64,000 bases of DNA from JAWPMT01 sp965267435. GTDB taxonomy: Bacteria; Bacteroidota; Bacteroidia; Cytophagales; Cyclobacteriaceae. Positions 1 to 9,529 of the stretch are shown piece after piece (the stretch's first letter is position 1; each line of letters starts with the position of its first letter). The DNA lies in assembly GCA_965267435.1 (NCBI GenBank), contig OZ253960.1:4216001-4280000 (forward strand), read 5' to 3'. The notes under the pieces are model-generated. The model was not told where the DNA came from. It did not search any database and was given only the letters and a program-made list of their open reading frames with translations. A program made the position numbers and the translations under genes.

Positions 1-1
1 C

Positions 2-577
2 GGTTTGTTATTGTCAAGGATAGAGTCGAGGCTGGAGCAATTTATAGGGATGATCGATAAGCACTCAGAACTGATCCTTTTCTATAAGATCGCCTGCCTG
101 CACTTTGGCAACCAAGATTATCGGGGGGCGCTGAAATGGCTCAATCGGATCATCAATTCTACGGACCTCGATATACGGGAGGACGTGCATTCCTTCGCGC
201 GGATTATCAACCTCATCACCCACTACGAACTAGGCAATAGGGATGTATTGGAATACGCCGTGCGATCCACCTATCGGTTTCTTCTGAAGAAGGACGACCT
301 GCACCATTTCCAGCAGTGTATCCTTGACTTCATCAAGAACCTGTCCTGGTCGATGACAGACATGGAGCTCATGGACGGGTTCAGGGAGTTGCGGAACAAA
401 CTGCTGCCCATTGCTACCAGCCAATACGATCGACGGGCATTTGTTTATTTTGACATTATCTCGTGGCTGGAAAGCAAAATCGAGAATCGGCCAGTCGAGG
501 AGATCATCAAGGAAAAAGTGCGCCACGATGGTCCAGCAATACTGCCATCGCAGGTGCAAGTGGCGGCTATTTCGTAG
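2..577 (+). CDS. C-terminal part of a helical TPR-like protein, cut by the window edge
   Basis: The frame is already open at the first codon of the window, so this is the end of a longer gene and not a short gene starting at the TTG at position 5. The visible ~190 residues are predicted all-helical with TPR-like helix pairs (YKIACLHFGNQDY then ALKWLNRII; later THYELGNRD). The conserved-looking end DIISWLESKIENR resembles long Bacteroidota cytosolic proteins of unknown function that I know only by pattern. No catalytic motif is visible. The gene converges on the TraB/GumN gene 15 bp downstream. No function is assigned. Confidence 0.75.
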   Translation, partial: GLLLSRIESRLEQFIGMIDKHSELILFYKIACLHFGNQDYRGALKWLNRIINSTDLDIREDVHSFARIINLITHYELGNRDVLEYAVRSTYRFLLKKDDLHHFQQCILDFIKNLSWSMTDMELMDGFRELRNKLLPIATSQYDRRAFVYFDIISWLESKIENRPVEEIIKEKVRHDGPAILPSQVQVAAIS

Positions 578-592
578 GGGAACTGTTGGGCC

Positions 593-1456
593 CTACTGAG
601 GGGTGAGCGTGTAGCCCTCTTTTCTCAGCAACGCAATGACCCCTTGCTCACCAGCAAGGTGCGCCGCTCCCACTCCAAAGAAGGTTGGAAAATCCTTTGC
701 AGCCTCTCCGATTTGTGGAATCCAGGCCGCGTTTCTGTTGTAGAGTAGCTCGTCAATCTGTATTTGGCCATCCATGCGATTGACCATGAGGTCAAACATC
801 CCCTGCAGGTCTTCGGCTTTGTACTGTGCCAGTAGTTGCTGGTATTCCGCCTTGAGCTCTTCCTCGTCTTCGACCATCTCGACCAACTCCCTCGCCTGGT
901 CTTCGTAAGGGATCCGATCAAACACCGCCATCTGCTGCTCGACGGTCTCCAGGCCTTCGACCTCAATGCCCTTCTCTTCGGCCAGTCTGGCCAGTGTGAG
1001 CTCAAAACTGGCGGGAGCTCCATCGATATAACGCCCGATCAAAAAAGTGCTGATCACGAAGGGTTTGAACCGATCAAAGCTGGCAAGACCGATACCCAGG
1101 GTTTCCTGAATGATGGCCTCCACTTTTGCGTAATCCTCCTCAGAAAGGATCGACGACAACCGTGCATCGTCCTGCATGGTGGCATACTTGAGCACTTCCG
1201 TCTGTATATTGATGTCGTCGATGTCAAGTTCCAGTACCAACTGCTTGCAGCTTGAAAGTGCCTCGGAGACTTTGGGGTCGATGTTGAACTCCGATCGGGG
1301 CATGATATGGATAGTCCCAAACAGGTAGGAAGTCTGGATCTCGGGGCCCTCGATTTTCCACAGTAGGGCATCGGGAAGCGAACCGGAGCTACTGCGGCTA
1401 CAGCTTGTGAGGATCAGCAACAGCAACATGCCGATCGGCGCGACTCGATTTTTCAT
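593..1456 (-). CDS. TraB/GumN family lipoprotein
   Basis: A 287-residue protein of the TraB/GumN (Tiki-like) superfamily, some members of which are metalloproteases. Seen in the sequence: a lipoprotein signal (hydrophobic run ending LLILTSC), the family's GTIHIMP motif about 50 residues in, an acidic ELD motif, LETVEQQ in the middle, and the C-terminal FFGVGAAHLAGEQGV motif that ends the family domain. I chose the Met at 1456 because it places the signal peptide at the N-terminus; an upstream Met at 1504 would add 16 residues before it. It probably sits on the outer face of a membrane. The family is clear, the substrate is unknown. Confidence 0.88.
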   Translation of the reverse strand: MKNRVAPIGMLLLLILTSCSRSSSGSLPDALLWKIEGPEIQTSYLFGTIHIMPRSEFNIDPKVSEALSSCKQLVLELDIDDINIQTEVLKYATMQDDARLSSILSEEDYAKVEAIIQETLGIGLASFDRFKPFVISTFLIGRYIDGAPASFELTLARLAEEKGIEVEGLETVEQQMAVFDRIPYEDQARELVEMVEDEEELKAEYQQLLAQYKAEDLQGMFDLMVNRMDGQIQIDELLYNRNAAWIPQIGEAAKDFPTFFGVGAAHLAGEQGVIALLRKEGYTLTPQ

Positions 1457-1537
1457 TATCCTAGCAGTCATATCCACCGCAAGATTAGTGACTCTGCGAA
1501 CCAATTTATTACAGGATACAGGAAAAGTTGTGAAGAT

Positions 1538-3202
1538 CTAGAGCTTCATCTCCTTCGGGATCGTCAGGAGAAAACTGACGCCATCCTTGTGATTGATGGC
1601 TTCGATCTTACCATTGTGACGCTTCACGAAGGAGTAGGCTACCGTCAGTCCGAGGCCAATACCTTTTCCCAGTTCCTTGGTGGTAAAGAAAGGGTCGAAG
1701 ATCTTTGATTTGATGTCCTCCGGAATACAGTCTCCGAAGTTTCGAAACTCGATGGAGACATTTTCGCCGTCTTCCAACTCCTTGGTGCTGACTTGAATTT
1801 CCTTCTTCTTGGGCTTCCGTTCACTGTTGGCCGTGAAGTAGGTCGCATTGTCCAGGATATTGAGCAACGCTTTGTGTAAGTGGTCAGTATAAATATCTAT
1901 TTCACAAGGAGTCTCCAACTTCACGTTCAGCTTGATCTTGCCAGACATCCTCGTTTTATGCAGGGAGATAACACTCTCCATCAGTTCGTTGAGGTTGGAC
2001 TTCTTGCGGATGGAGGCTCGGTATTGACCGTAGGAAGAGAGCCCGCCGACGATACCCATCACACGCTTCATGCCATCGTCGATCCAGCCCAGACCGTTCT
2101 CCATTTCTTTCCTGATTTCCTTGGAGAGATTTTTGGCATCCTGCATTTCCAGTTTGATCTGGTTCATGCCCCCTCCGATCAGGTTCAGTGAGTTGTTGAT
2201 CTCGTGGGCGATACCGGAGGTCAGCACTCCCAAAGAGGACATCTTCTCCTCCCGGATCAGCTGCTCCTGTGTCAGCTTCAGATCATTCAGCGTCGAATGC
2301 AGCTCCTCTTTCTGTCCATGAAGGTCTTCATTGGATTTTTCCAAATCCTTATTCGTCGACATCAGCGCCGTATTGAGATTTTCGATCTCTGACGTCCGAT
2401 CACGCACCAACTGCTCCAGGTGGCTCCTGTAGTTCTCAAGCTCTCTTTCCGCCTTTTTCCTGGACGTAATGTCCCTGATAGACATCACGACCTCACCTTT
2501 CTCATTGTCCAGTGGTGATAGTGTGATCTCCGTTTCCAGTACCAACTCCTGTTTCGTGGTGCTATGCGTCTCTTCTACAAAAGTGCCCTTGATCAGCGCT
2601 TGTTTCACAGATCTATTGAGATGGTCGCGCGCTTCCTTTTCGGAGAGATAGGGGGTACGAACGGCCATCGGATCGATGCCCAAAAATTCCTCTCGGGTAT
2701 ATCCAAAGAGGTCGCAGGCAGCTTTGTTGACATCCAGAAAGGCGTGATTCTTCGAGTCATAGATGATCTTGGCCTCAAAGGCGCTGTCAAGCAAGTTGCG
2801 ATATCTCGCCCTTTCCTCGTCCAGACGCTGCTCGATCTGAATCTTGTCAATATCAAATCTCAGATGATCGCTCGTGACATCTTCAACAATAAAGAGGCGA
2901 AGACATGGCGTATATTCAGGATTTTCCTTGTAGCGAATTTTCAACCACCGGACCTCGTCGACGACATTCTTCTGTACTGTCAGTGTGAAACTCTCTGAGC
3001 CATCGGTCAGCGCATCTGCGAGAAGGTCTACACTCTCGGCGCTCAACAACGATTCAAAAGACTGACCAATTAGCGAGTCACTGGACGTGTCCATGATCTT
3101 CTCGAAGCTCGAATTGCATTCAACAATGCGGTCATCCTCGAGAAAAACCAAGCCTAGATTCAAATGGTCATAAAGTACATCAGTAGACGATACTTGAAAC
3201 AT
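1538..3202 (-). CDS. PAS-domain sensor histidine kinase
   Basis: A 554-residue soluble kinase. Order of parts: PAS-like domain (about 1-115), a second PAS domain (about 134-250) with the typical DVNKAACDLFGYTREEFLG, a long coiled coil (250-320), HisKA with IAHEINN giving the phospho-acceptor at about H333, and HATPase_c with N-box NILDNA (about 448-453), GKGIGLGL G2 box (513-520) and a closing FLLTIP strand. There are no membrane segments, so the signal is probably cytosolic. No response regulator lies next to it, so it is an orphan kinase in this window. An overlapping receiver domain is absent. Regulation is not visible. The assignment as a kinase is secure, the ligand is unknown. Confidence 0.93.
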   Translation of the reverse strand: MFQVSSTDVLYDHLNLGLVFLEDDRIVECNSSFEKIMDTSSDSLIGQSFESLLSAESVDLLADALTDGSESFTLTVQKNVVDEVRWLKIRYKENPEYTPCLRLFIVEDVTSDHLRFDIDKIQIEQRLDEERARYRNLLDSAFEAKIIYDSKNHAFLDVNKAACDLFGYTREEFLGIDPMAVRTPYLSEKEARDHLNRSVKQALIKGTFVEETHSTTKQELVLETEITLSPLDNEKGEVVMSIRDITSRKKAERELENYRSHLEQLVRDRTSEIENLNTALMSTNKDLEKSNEDLHGQKEELHSTLNDLKLTQEQLIREEKMSSLGVLTSGIAHEINNSLNLIGGGMNQIKLEMQDAKNLSKEIRKEMENGLGWIDDGMKRVMGIVGGLSSYGQYRASIRKKSNLNELMESVISLHKTRMSGKIKLNVKLETPCEIDIYTDHLHKALLNILDNATYFTANSERKPKKKEIQVSTKELEDGENVSIEFRNFGDCIPEDIKSKIFDPFFTTKELGKGIGLGLTVAYSFVKRHNGKIEAINHKDGVSFLLTIPKEMKL

Positions 3203-3373
3203 TCCTTAGCTGTCTGGTTGAAATTGGACTTTCAAGATATTGAAAATGTATTCCGCCAGCCCGACAGCTCCACTTGATCAGGAATAATACTTTCCAAACA
3301 TGGACTACACGTCACTCAAAACCCTTTGGCATTGGTGCCGGATCCGGTGTCAAATTCCATCTGTGAATGAAGA

Positions 3374-4672
3374 TTATTGCTTATAACTGCTTGATGCCTG
3401 AATGGTCGCTACCTCAAAATCGTCATGATAAGCGATATCACCTTTTCCGTCCCTTAAAGTGACATAATCTACCAGTCCACGACCAGTAAACCGAAAGGCG
3501 ATTCCTTTTATACCACCGAAGGACTGCTCATAGCTCAGGTGACGAACTTCGACACCATTGAGGAAGACGCTGGCGTGCTTATTCTCGACCCGCAGACGGA
3601 GATCATTCCATTGCTCTAAATCCGCACCAAAGGCGGACAGGTCAGTCTTCTGCCCATCGAGAATGGTCTCACCTACCTTGAGCTCGAGTCCTGCTTCACA
3701 CCCTCTGTTGGTCAATTGCACATAAAAAATGTGTTCCTCCGTCAGAATGCGCATCTCTACATAGGAGCATGCCTCTTCGAGGAGATCTGAGAGTTGGAGC
3801 GCTGCGCTCAATTCGAACGAGTCACTGGTGGCCCTGAAGTCTGCAACGTTGGTATAGGTAATCACCCAATCGTTGCTCATATCTCGCACTTTCTCCGCAA
3901 AGTCGTCTTCTTCGACCGTCAGTGCGCCCGAGACTTCCAGGGGCTTCAGGTAGATGGGCTCTGGGTCCTCATAGTTGTGGCGGGCGTAGGGCAGCCACCC
4001 GTCCGTGAGAATGTGCACTCGTCGAATAGCAATGATCGAGTCGTTGGCAAATAGTTTTCCGCGATGAAACCCAGGGATGTAATAAATGGAGGCATACACC
4101 TCATCGGCCGGATCGATAGATCTCCGTAGTAGTCTGTTCCACGACTGCTGTATGAAAAAGCTGTCGGCCTCGACGTTTCCCAAATCGTACCGAAACAGGA
4201 TGGTATTGGGCACGCCACTGGCGACCGTCTTGTCTACTTCAAAACCGACATCACCCAGAATCCGGACAGGTCGATCCGAGGGGCTAAAGCCGAGATTTGC
4301 CACCACGACGAGAGCAACTCCAAATACAATGATCGCCGCAGAGAGGATCAGGGAGGTCTTACGCGTCGACGATACTTTCGGTGGGTGGCCAGGTGGTCCC
4401 TGCCTGGCCTTGAAGTCGTGCCAGTCCTGATAGTCGAGGAACTGAGCCAATGCGTCCAATGTGGCTGCATGTGGCAATTGTGCAAACTGGTTTTTCCAGA
4501 GGCGCTTCAGCGTCGATAAACTAAGCCTTACGCCCGTCCGATCGGACAAGTCCCTTTGGAATCGTTCCAATTCCCGTTGCCTCCATGCTCCTTTTTGGGT
4601 ATCTGCATAGCAGCCTTCGATTTGCTGAATGCACGTGCGTATGAACTGATTTTCAGTGGACTGCGACATCAA
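3374..4672 (-). CDS. Single-pass membrane protein: N-terminal DNA-binding-like helical domain plus C-terminal concanavalin-like domain
   Basis: A 432-residue protein. Residues ~1-95 are helical, with a pattern resembling small sequence-specific helical domains (RDLSDRTGVRLSLSTLKRLWKN, then a DWHDFKARQG end). A basic stretch and one membrane segment follow at about 107-127 (LILSAAIIVFGVALVVVANLG). The remaining ~300 residues are extracytoplasmic, and the last ~180 look like a concanavalin/LamG beta-sandwich (DLRLRVENKHASVFLNGVEV, then GIAFRFTGRGLVDYVTL). The layout suggests a membrane-bound sensor or regulator that reads an external ligand, but this is inference. It is divergent from the next gene, whose product also has a LamG-like domain, so the two may act together. 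Confidence 0.75.
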   Translation of the reverse strand: MMSQSTENQFIRTCIQQIEGCYADTQKGAWRQRELERFQRDLSDRTGVRLSLSTLKRLWKNQFAQLPHAATLDALAQFLDYQDWHDFKARQGPPGHPPKVSSTRKTSLILSAAIIVFGVALVVVANLGFSPSDRPVRILGDVGFEVDKTVASGVPNTILFRYDLGNVEADSFFIQQSWNRLLRRSIDPADEVYASIYYIPGFHRGKLFANDSIIAIRRVHILTDGWLPYARHNYEDPEPIYLKPLEVSGALTVEEDDFAEKVRDMSNDWVITYTNVADFRATSDSFELSAALQLSDLLEEACSYVEMRILTEEHIFYVQLTNRGCEAGLELKVGETILDGQKTDLSAFGADLEQWNDLRLRVENKHASVFLNGVEVRHLSYEQSFGGIKGIAFRFTGRGLVDYVTLRDGKGDIAYHDDFEVATIQASSSYKQ

Positions 4673-4680
4673 TGAATAGG

Positions 4681-4722
4681 ATTGACCTCATTTTGAACGG
4701 AGATTGACCTCATTTTGAACGG
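4681..4722. repeat. Direct repeat in a divergent promoter region
   Basis: Two copies of a 20-base word (ATTGACCTCATTTTGAACGG) lie 2 bases apart, between two divergent genes. Each copy contains TTTTGAA and TTGAC, so they may be duplicated promoter or operator elements. The function is inferred from position only. Confidence 0.6.
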
Positions 4723-4783
4723 CGAATTGAGCAACTTCATGGGCCTCGAATCCATATACCATTTGAAAACAGACGCAAACATC

Positions 4784-5869
4784 ATGCATAAACTAATTTA
4801 CTCAATTCTAATATCGTTGGTTGTGGTAACGGCACAAAGCCAACCGATAAAAACAGACTTCAGTGACTGGGACCTGTCTGAGGCTGAAACTACAGAGGTG
4901 ACCCTGGACGGGCAAAAGGGCTTGTCCGTGAAAGGGGCCATCTTTCTGATGGAGCCGGCGTTCGAAAACGGCGTCTTCGAGGTAGACATCAATTTCAGCG
5001 CGGAGCGGTTTTTCCCCGCAATCGAGTTCCGCGTACAGGCGGACCAGCAGAATTACGAGCACTTCTACGTGCGCCCACATCAGAGCGGAAATCCAGATGC
5101 TAATCAGTACTCGCCGGTGTTTTTTGGCACGAGTGCCTGGCAGCTGTATCACGGGCCCGAATTTGCCAAGCCCATCCAATACGAATTTGATACGTGGCAT
5201 CATCTGAAGTTTGATGTGAGAGGGGATGCCGTCAAAATCTATTTTGACGATATGGAGACGCCTATTCTATACACGAGGCTGATGGGAAATTTTGGAGCAG
5301 GAGGCTTTGGTCTGAGCGCTTCGAGGGATGACGTAGCATTTGCCAACTTCCAATACGAAAAACGCGATGAGACCTCATTCGAAGATCCATTGCCCGCTGC
5401 GAGGGAGCTACCGACCAACCTCATAGAAAGCTGGGAAGTATCCAATGTCGTGCACGATTCCTTATTTGTAGGGAGCACCATCGACGTGCAATCGAAGGGC
5501 TTGACATGGACAGAGCAGGGAATAGAATACACTGGCAGCGTCAATGTATCGAAGGGTCGCGCCAGAAGCCAGGGCAACAATACGGTGGTAATTCGAAAGA
5601 CGATCAACTCCTCAACCGACCAGATCAAGGCTGTGGACTTTGGTTTTAGTGATGAGGTCACGGTCTACCTCAATGGTAAGGCAATATTCTCAGGAAACAA
5701 TGTCTTCCGAACGCGTGATTACCGGTACCTGGGCACGATTGGGTACTTTGATACGGTGCATCTGGACCTGAAACGCGGCGACAACGAGCTGCTCTTTGTG
5801 CTGAAGGAGAACTTCGGTGGATGGGGTCTCCAGGCCCGATTTAGGGACATGGATTCGATCGATATCTAG
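4784..5869 (+). CDS. Secreted protein with LamG/concanavalin-like domain
   Basis: A 361-residue exported protein. The Met at 4784 opens a clean signal peptide (IYSILISLVVVTAQSQ); an upstream in-frame Met at 4715 lies inside the direct repeat and is unlikely. Residues ~30-210 form a beta-rich domain that ends in DTWHHLKFDVRGDAVKIYFDD, GGFGLSASRDDVAFANFQYE, typical of LamG or 3-keto-disaccharide-hydrolase-like sandwiches. The C-terminal ~120 residues look like a second beta domain (VTVYLNGKAIFSGNN, GDNELLFVLKE). It could bind or cleave a glycan; no catalytic residues can be named. It is divergent from the membrane protein at 3374-4672, which carries a related domain. Confidence 0.78.
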   Translation: MHKLIYSILISLVVVTAQSQPIKTDFSDWDLSEAETTEVTLDGQKGLSVKGAIFLMEPAFENGVFEVDINFSAERFFPAIEFRVQADQQNYEHFYVRPHQSGNPDANQYSPVFFGTSAWQLYHGPEFAKPIQYEFDTWHHLKFDVRGDAVKIYFDDMETPILYTRLMGNFGAGGFGLSASRDDVAFANFQYEKRDETSFEDPLPAARELPTNLIESWEVSNVVHDSLFVGSTIDVQSKGLTWTEQGIEYTGSVNVSKGRARSQGNNTVVIRKTINSSTDQIKAVDFGFSDEVTVYLNGKAIFSGNNVFRTRDYRYLGTIGYFDTVHLDLKRGDNELLFVLKENFGGWGLQARFRDMDSIDI

Positions 5870-6339
5870 AACCCGCCGCTAGGGTGATGTGACGCAGGAA
5901 TCTCAATTTACCGCGAGATTCCTGTATCGCTTTTCACCAATCCAGTTGCTCGCCAATTCTCGTAGCAGGAATAACGCCGGGGTGTAAAAGGGTTAAAGTA
6001 ATCAGGGTCATCGATGACAGATTGCAGAATCGCGTCAAGAGATTCTTCAGCACTCCTTGCACTTGGCTTACGGATCAGGGATACTATTATCGTTTGCTCT
6101 GCTCGGCCAGAAATTAGTGACCAATCCTATTTCTCCCACTGAAGTGATTCGTGATTCGTGATTGGTTTTTTGGCGGAAGAGAAAATCTATTCCTATACCG
6201 CGAATCAGGTTCTTCTACGACAAACTACTAGTCACAAATCACTGATCACTATAATTTTAGCTGTCATCAACTTTTTATGCGGTTGGGCACCAAGTGTTAT
6301 CTCGGAATGACGTGAATAGGACGACGCCACTAGTTCCCG
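5870..6339. other. Intergenic region, no gene seen
   Basis: There is no convincing ORF. The only structure noticed is a short triplicated word, GTGATTC-GTGATTC-GTGATTG, near 6144-6165. The region lies between two converging genes. Confidence 0.5.
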
Positions 6340-9300
6340 CTATTCGTCCGTTTTCTTCTCCAGGTTGATCTGATAGTTGATATCGTTGAGCTTCTCGTTG
6401 AATGCGGACACCTCCTGCTCCAGCAGTTCTTCAAACCCATTACTGACTACCTGTAGTCGCTCGTTGAGGACGGTGTAAACCTCCGCTTGCTGATCGGTAG
6501 GCCGGAAGTCGATGCCGCTACCGTTGATATCACTGGCAAGGGCGCTCAGCCGCCCATACAGTTTCATCGGTGAGCGAAAGGCATCCTCACGCGCGCCGGT
6601 GAGGTGCACGTCGTACAGCGCCGAGGCGAGTTCCTGCGCCACGCGATATAGCCGCTCGGCCTCCTCCTTTTCACCGGCGTCCTTCAGTGTAGGTCGGAGT
6701 TTCTGCAGCTCACTCTTCAGCAGCTCCACGGTGTTGATCATCTCCACGGCAGAGTTCATCGCATCACGAAGCTGGAGAGACATCTGCACCTGCTGCTCTA
6801 TATCGGCGACGGTGCCTTCGGACCTGGGGTCTTTGCGTACCGTCAACTTCGACTTATACTCCTGGTCTCCAACAATGAGCACAACCTCATATCCGCCGGG
6901 GGCTACCCGAGGGCCGAACTGCCCTCTCCACAGATCCAGGTCCCAAGTCACAAGCGGACGCCATCCTTCTCCATTGAGTTGTACCCATGGCCTGCCGGGA
7001 GGTAATGTCCTCAATCGCGGCTTCAAAGTCGGCTCGTGCCGTAAATCCCACCAGATGCGGTTGATACCGGCATCTTTGCTCCCTTCTATAGATCTGATGG
7101 GTGCTCCATCGGCGTCACGGACCTCCACAAGCACCGACATTTCTGTCTTTTCTGGAAGGTAGTAATTGATGGACGCTCCTGATGGTGGATTCATCCCAGC
7201 GTTGAAACTGCGCCCGTCTGTTTTGATCGCCTGCACGTCATTCATTCGATAGACTGGGCGTGGCTCAAGTATCGCCGTGGTATTCAATTGATCGGCCTGG
7301 CGCAGAGCTCGCAAGTCATCCATAATATAGTAACCGCGGCCGTACGTCGCCACTACCAGATCGTCATAGTTTTCTTGAATGGCAAGCCAATACACAGGAG
7401 CGGGAGGCAAATTATTGCGCAACCGCTGCCACTGCCCTCCGTCGTCGTAGGAGATAAAGATGCCATTGTCAACTGCCAGGTACAACATACCAGCGCGTAC
7501 GGGGTCCTCCAGTACCATGTGCGCAAAGCCGTGCACGCCAGCATCTACGCCCTCACTGATCTTGCGCCAGCTACTGCCATAATCTTCTGTCACGTAGACG
7601 TACGTACCGAAGTCACCCATCTGGTGCAGGTCTACGGAGATGTAGGCTTTGCCTTTAGTATGACTGGAGGGGTGGATGTTGGCAATCGTCCCCCACGAAG
7701 GCAAGTTGGGAATATTTTTCGTCAGGTTCGTCCATGTACTACCCCCATCTCTGGTCAACTGCACCTGCCCATCATTGCTACCGACCCATATATGGCCAGC
7801 GTCCAGGAGGGATTCTTCGATGGCGAATAGCGTAGCGCCGTCGAAGGTCATGAGGTTGTCAATGGCCACGCCCCCCGAGCTCTTCTGGTGTGACTTGTCA
7901 TTGAGGGTGAGGTCGGGGCTGATCACCTGCCAGCTCTGGCCCCCGTCGTCGGACTGATGAACGAACTGACTGCCGACATACACCCGGTGCTTGACGTGAG
8001 GTGAGAATGACAGCGGAAAATTCCAGTGCCAGCGATACTTCAGATCTTCCGGTGCCCAGCCATAGCCCGCTTCGGGCCATACGCGCACCTCCCGAGCATG
8101 TCCCGTGCGCAAGTCGTACCGCTCGAGGCCGCCGTCGTAGCAGCCGGACCAGACGATATTGTTGTCAGCAGGATCGGGCTTCGCGAAACCACTCTCGCAA
8201 CCGCCGACACCATGCCAGAGACCCACCGGGATGTAGCCCTGTAAACTGTTGCTCGGCCCTCGATACGAGTAGCCGTCCTGACGGTTGCCATATACATAAT
8301 AAGGCACCTGGTCATCCACGGATACGTGATACATCTGCGCAATGGGCAGCACCACACTTGCGAAAGACTTGCCACGATTTAGGCTGACGCTGGCACACCC
8401 ATCGTGTGCTACCATCATCCGGTCGGGGTTGAGTGGATCGATCCACATGTCGTGATTATCCCCGCCACCACGAGGGGGCCGCTTCATGAGGGTCTTGCCG
8501 CCATCTATCGACTTTGCGAAGCGAACACTTAGGAAATAGATCTCTTCCGGATTGTCGGGTTGCACCGCGATCCGCGTGTAGTAGGGGGCCCTTTCATTCA
8601 TCGTATGGTCCTGGCTACGCAGCTCCCACGTCGCGCCACCGTCGTCACTACGATACAGCTCGGGGCTCTCAATCTCAAAAAGGGCGTACACCACATTGGG
8701 CTGTGAATGACACAGGGCCACTGCGGTCTTGCCCACAGGACGCTCTTTACCTCCAGGTAGCCCATTTTTCGTCATGGGTGTCCACGTTTCTCCGCCGTCC
8801 TCGGACTTATAGATACCGCCACCGGCGCCCTCGCTTCTGAGGCCCCAGGTGTTGATGTGAATGGACCACATGGCGGCATACAAGACGTTGGGGTTGGATG
8901 GGTCCATCGCCAAATCTGAGGCGCCGGTGCCTTCGTCGACGAAGAGCACTTTCTTCCAGGTCTTGCCGCCGTCTGCTGTTTTGTAAATGCCGCGGTCCTG
9001 CTGGTCGCCATAGGCGTGACCCAAAGCCGCCGCGTAGACGATGTCTGGGTTGGTCGGGTGCACGATGACCCTCCCAATACGACCGGTGGTTTCGAGGCCC
9101 ATGCGTTGCCAGGTCTTGCCTGCATCGTCGGACTTGTAGATACCATCCCCCATGGCATGCGCCGGGCGTATCAAGAACGTCTCTCCGGTGCCGATCCATA
9201 CCTGATTGGGGTCACTCGGGGCGATGGCCACGGATCCGATAGACGAAACACTAAGGGAGTCCGTGATGGGACTCCACCTGACGCCTCCGTCTTCGGTCTT

Positions 9301-9513
9301 CCAAAGGCCGCCGGAAGCGGCGCCGATGTAACTTACCATAGGATCACCGGGCACTCCGGCAATGGCAATGGCTCTATTGCCTTCGGGTCCTATGAACCGG
9401 AAATCGAGCTGACTGACGCGCTGGTCGAAGTTTGGGACCTGGCTGGCCACTGATAGCACCAAGAAGAGCCCAATGGCCAGAAGGCCATACTTTGAATTCA
9501 ACATACTGAGCAA
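6340..9513 (-). CDS. Sortilin/BNR-repeat exo-protein (VPS10-like beta-propeller)
   Basis: A 1057-residue secreted protein with an N-terminal signal peptide (LLAIGLFLVLSVASQ). The first ~750 residues hold many BNR/Asp-box repeats of the form S-x-D-x-G-x-T-W (GGLWKTEDGGVRW, GIYKSDDAGKTWQ, GIYKTADGGKTWKK, LYRSDDGGATWE, VHQSDDGGQSWQ, VQLTRDGGSTWT, VYVTEDYGSSWR, IFISYDDGGQWQ), the hallmark of the sortilin/VPS10-like ten-bladed propeller. The last ~300 residues contain a beta domain, then helical coiled-coil sequence (EEAERLYRVAQELASALYD). Such proteins are common in Bacteroidota and are often annotated as glycosyl hydrolases without proof. I see no glycosidase active site. It probably acts at the cell surface or periplasm. 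Confidence 0.88.
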   Translation of the reverse strand: MLSMLNSKYGLLAIGLFLVLSVASQVPNFDQRVSQLDFRFIGPEGNRAIAIAGVPGDPMVSYIGAASGGLWKTEDGGVRWSPITDSLSVSSIGSVAIAPSDPNQVWIGTGETFLIRPAHAMGDGIYKSDDAGKTWQRMGLETTGRIGRVIVHPTNPDIVYAAALGHAYGDQQDRGIYKTADGGKTWKKVLFVDEGTGASDLAMDPSNPNVLYAAMWSIHINTWGLRSEGAGGGIYKSEDGGETWTPMTKNGLPGGKERPVGKTAVALCHSQPNVVYALFEIESPELYRSDDGGATWELRSQDHTMNERAPYYTRIAVQPDNPEEIYFLSVRFAKSIDGGKTLMKRPPRGGGDNHDMWIDPLNPDRMMVAHDGCASVSLNRGKSFASVVLPIAQMYHVSVDDQVPYYVYGNRQDGYSYRGPSNSLQGYIPVGLWHGVGGCESGFAKPDPADNNIVWSGCYDGGLERYDLRTGHAREVRVWPEAGYGWAPEDLKYRWHWNFPLSFSPHVKHRVYVGSQFVHQSDDGGQSWQVISPDLTLNDKSHQKSSGGVAIDNLMTFDGATLFAIEESLLDAGHIWVGSNDGQVQLTRDGGSTWTNLTKNIPNLPSWGTIANIHPSSHTKGKAYISVDLHQMGDFGTYVYVTEDYGSSWRKISEGVDAGVHGFAHMVLEDPVRAGMLYLAVDNGIFISYDDGGQWQRLRNNLPPAPVYWLAIQENYDDLVVATYGRGYYIMDDLRALRQADQLNTTAILEPRPVYRMNDVQAIKTDGRSFNAGMNPPSGASINYYLPEKTEMSVLVEVRDADGAPIRSIEGSKDAGINRIWWDLRHEPTLKPRLRTLPPGRPWVQLNGEGWRPLVTWDLDLWRGQFGPRVAPGGYEVVLIVGDQEYKSKLTVRKDPRSEGTVADIEQQVQMSLQLRDAMNSAVEMINTVELLKSELQKLRPTLKDAGEKEEAERLYRVAQELASALYDVHLTGAREDAFRSPMKLYGRLSALASDINGSGIDFRPTDQQAEVYTVLNERLQVVSNGFEELLEQEVSAFNEKLNDINYQINLEKKTDE

Positions 9514-9529
9514 ATGAACAATGGGATTT

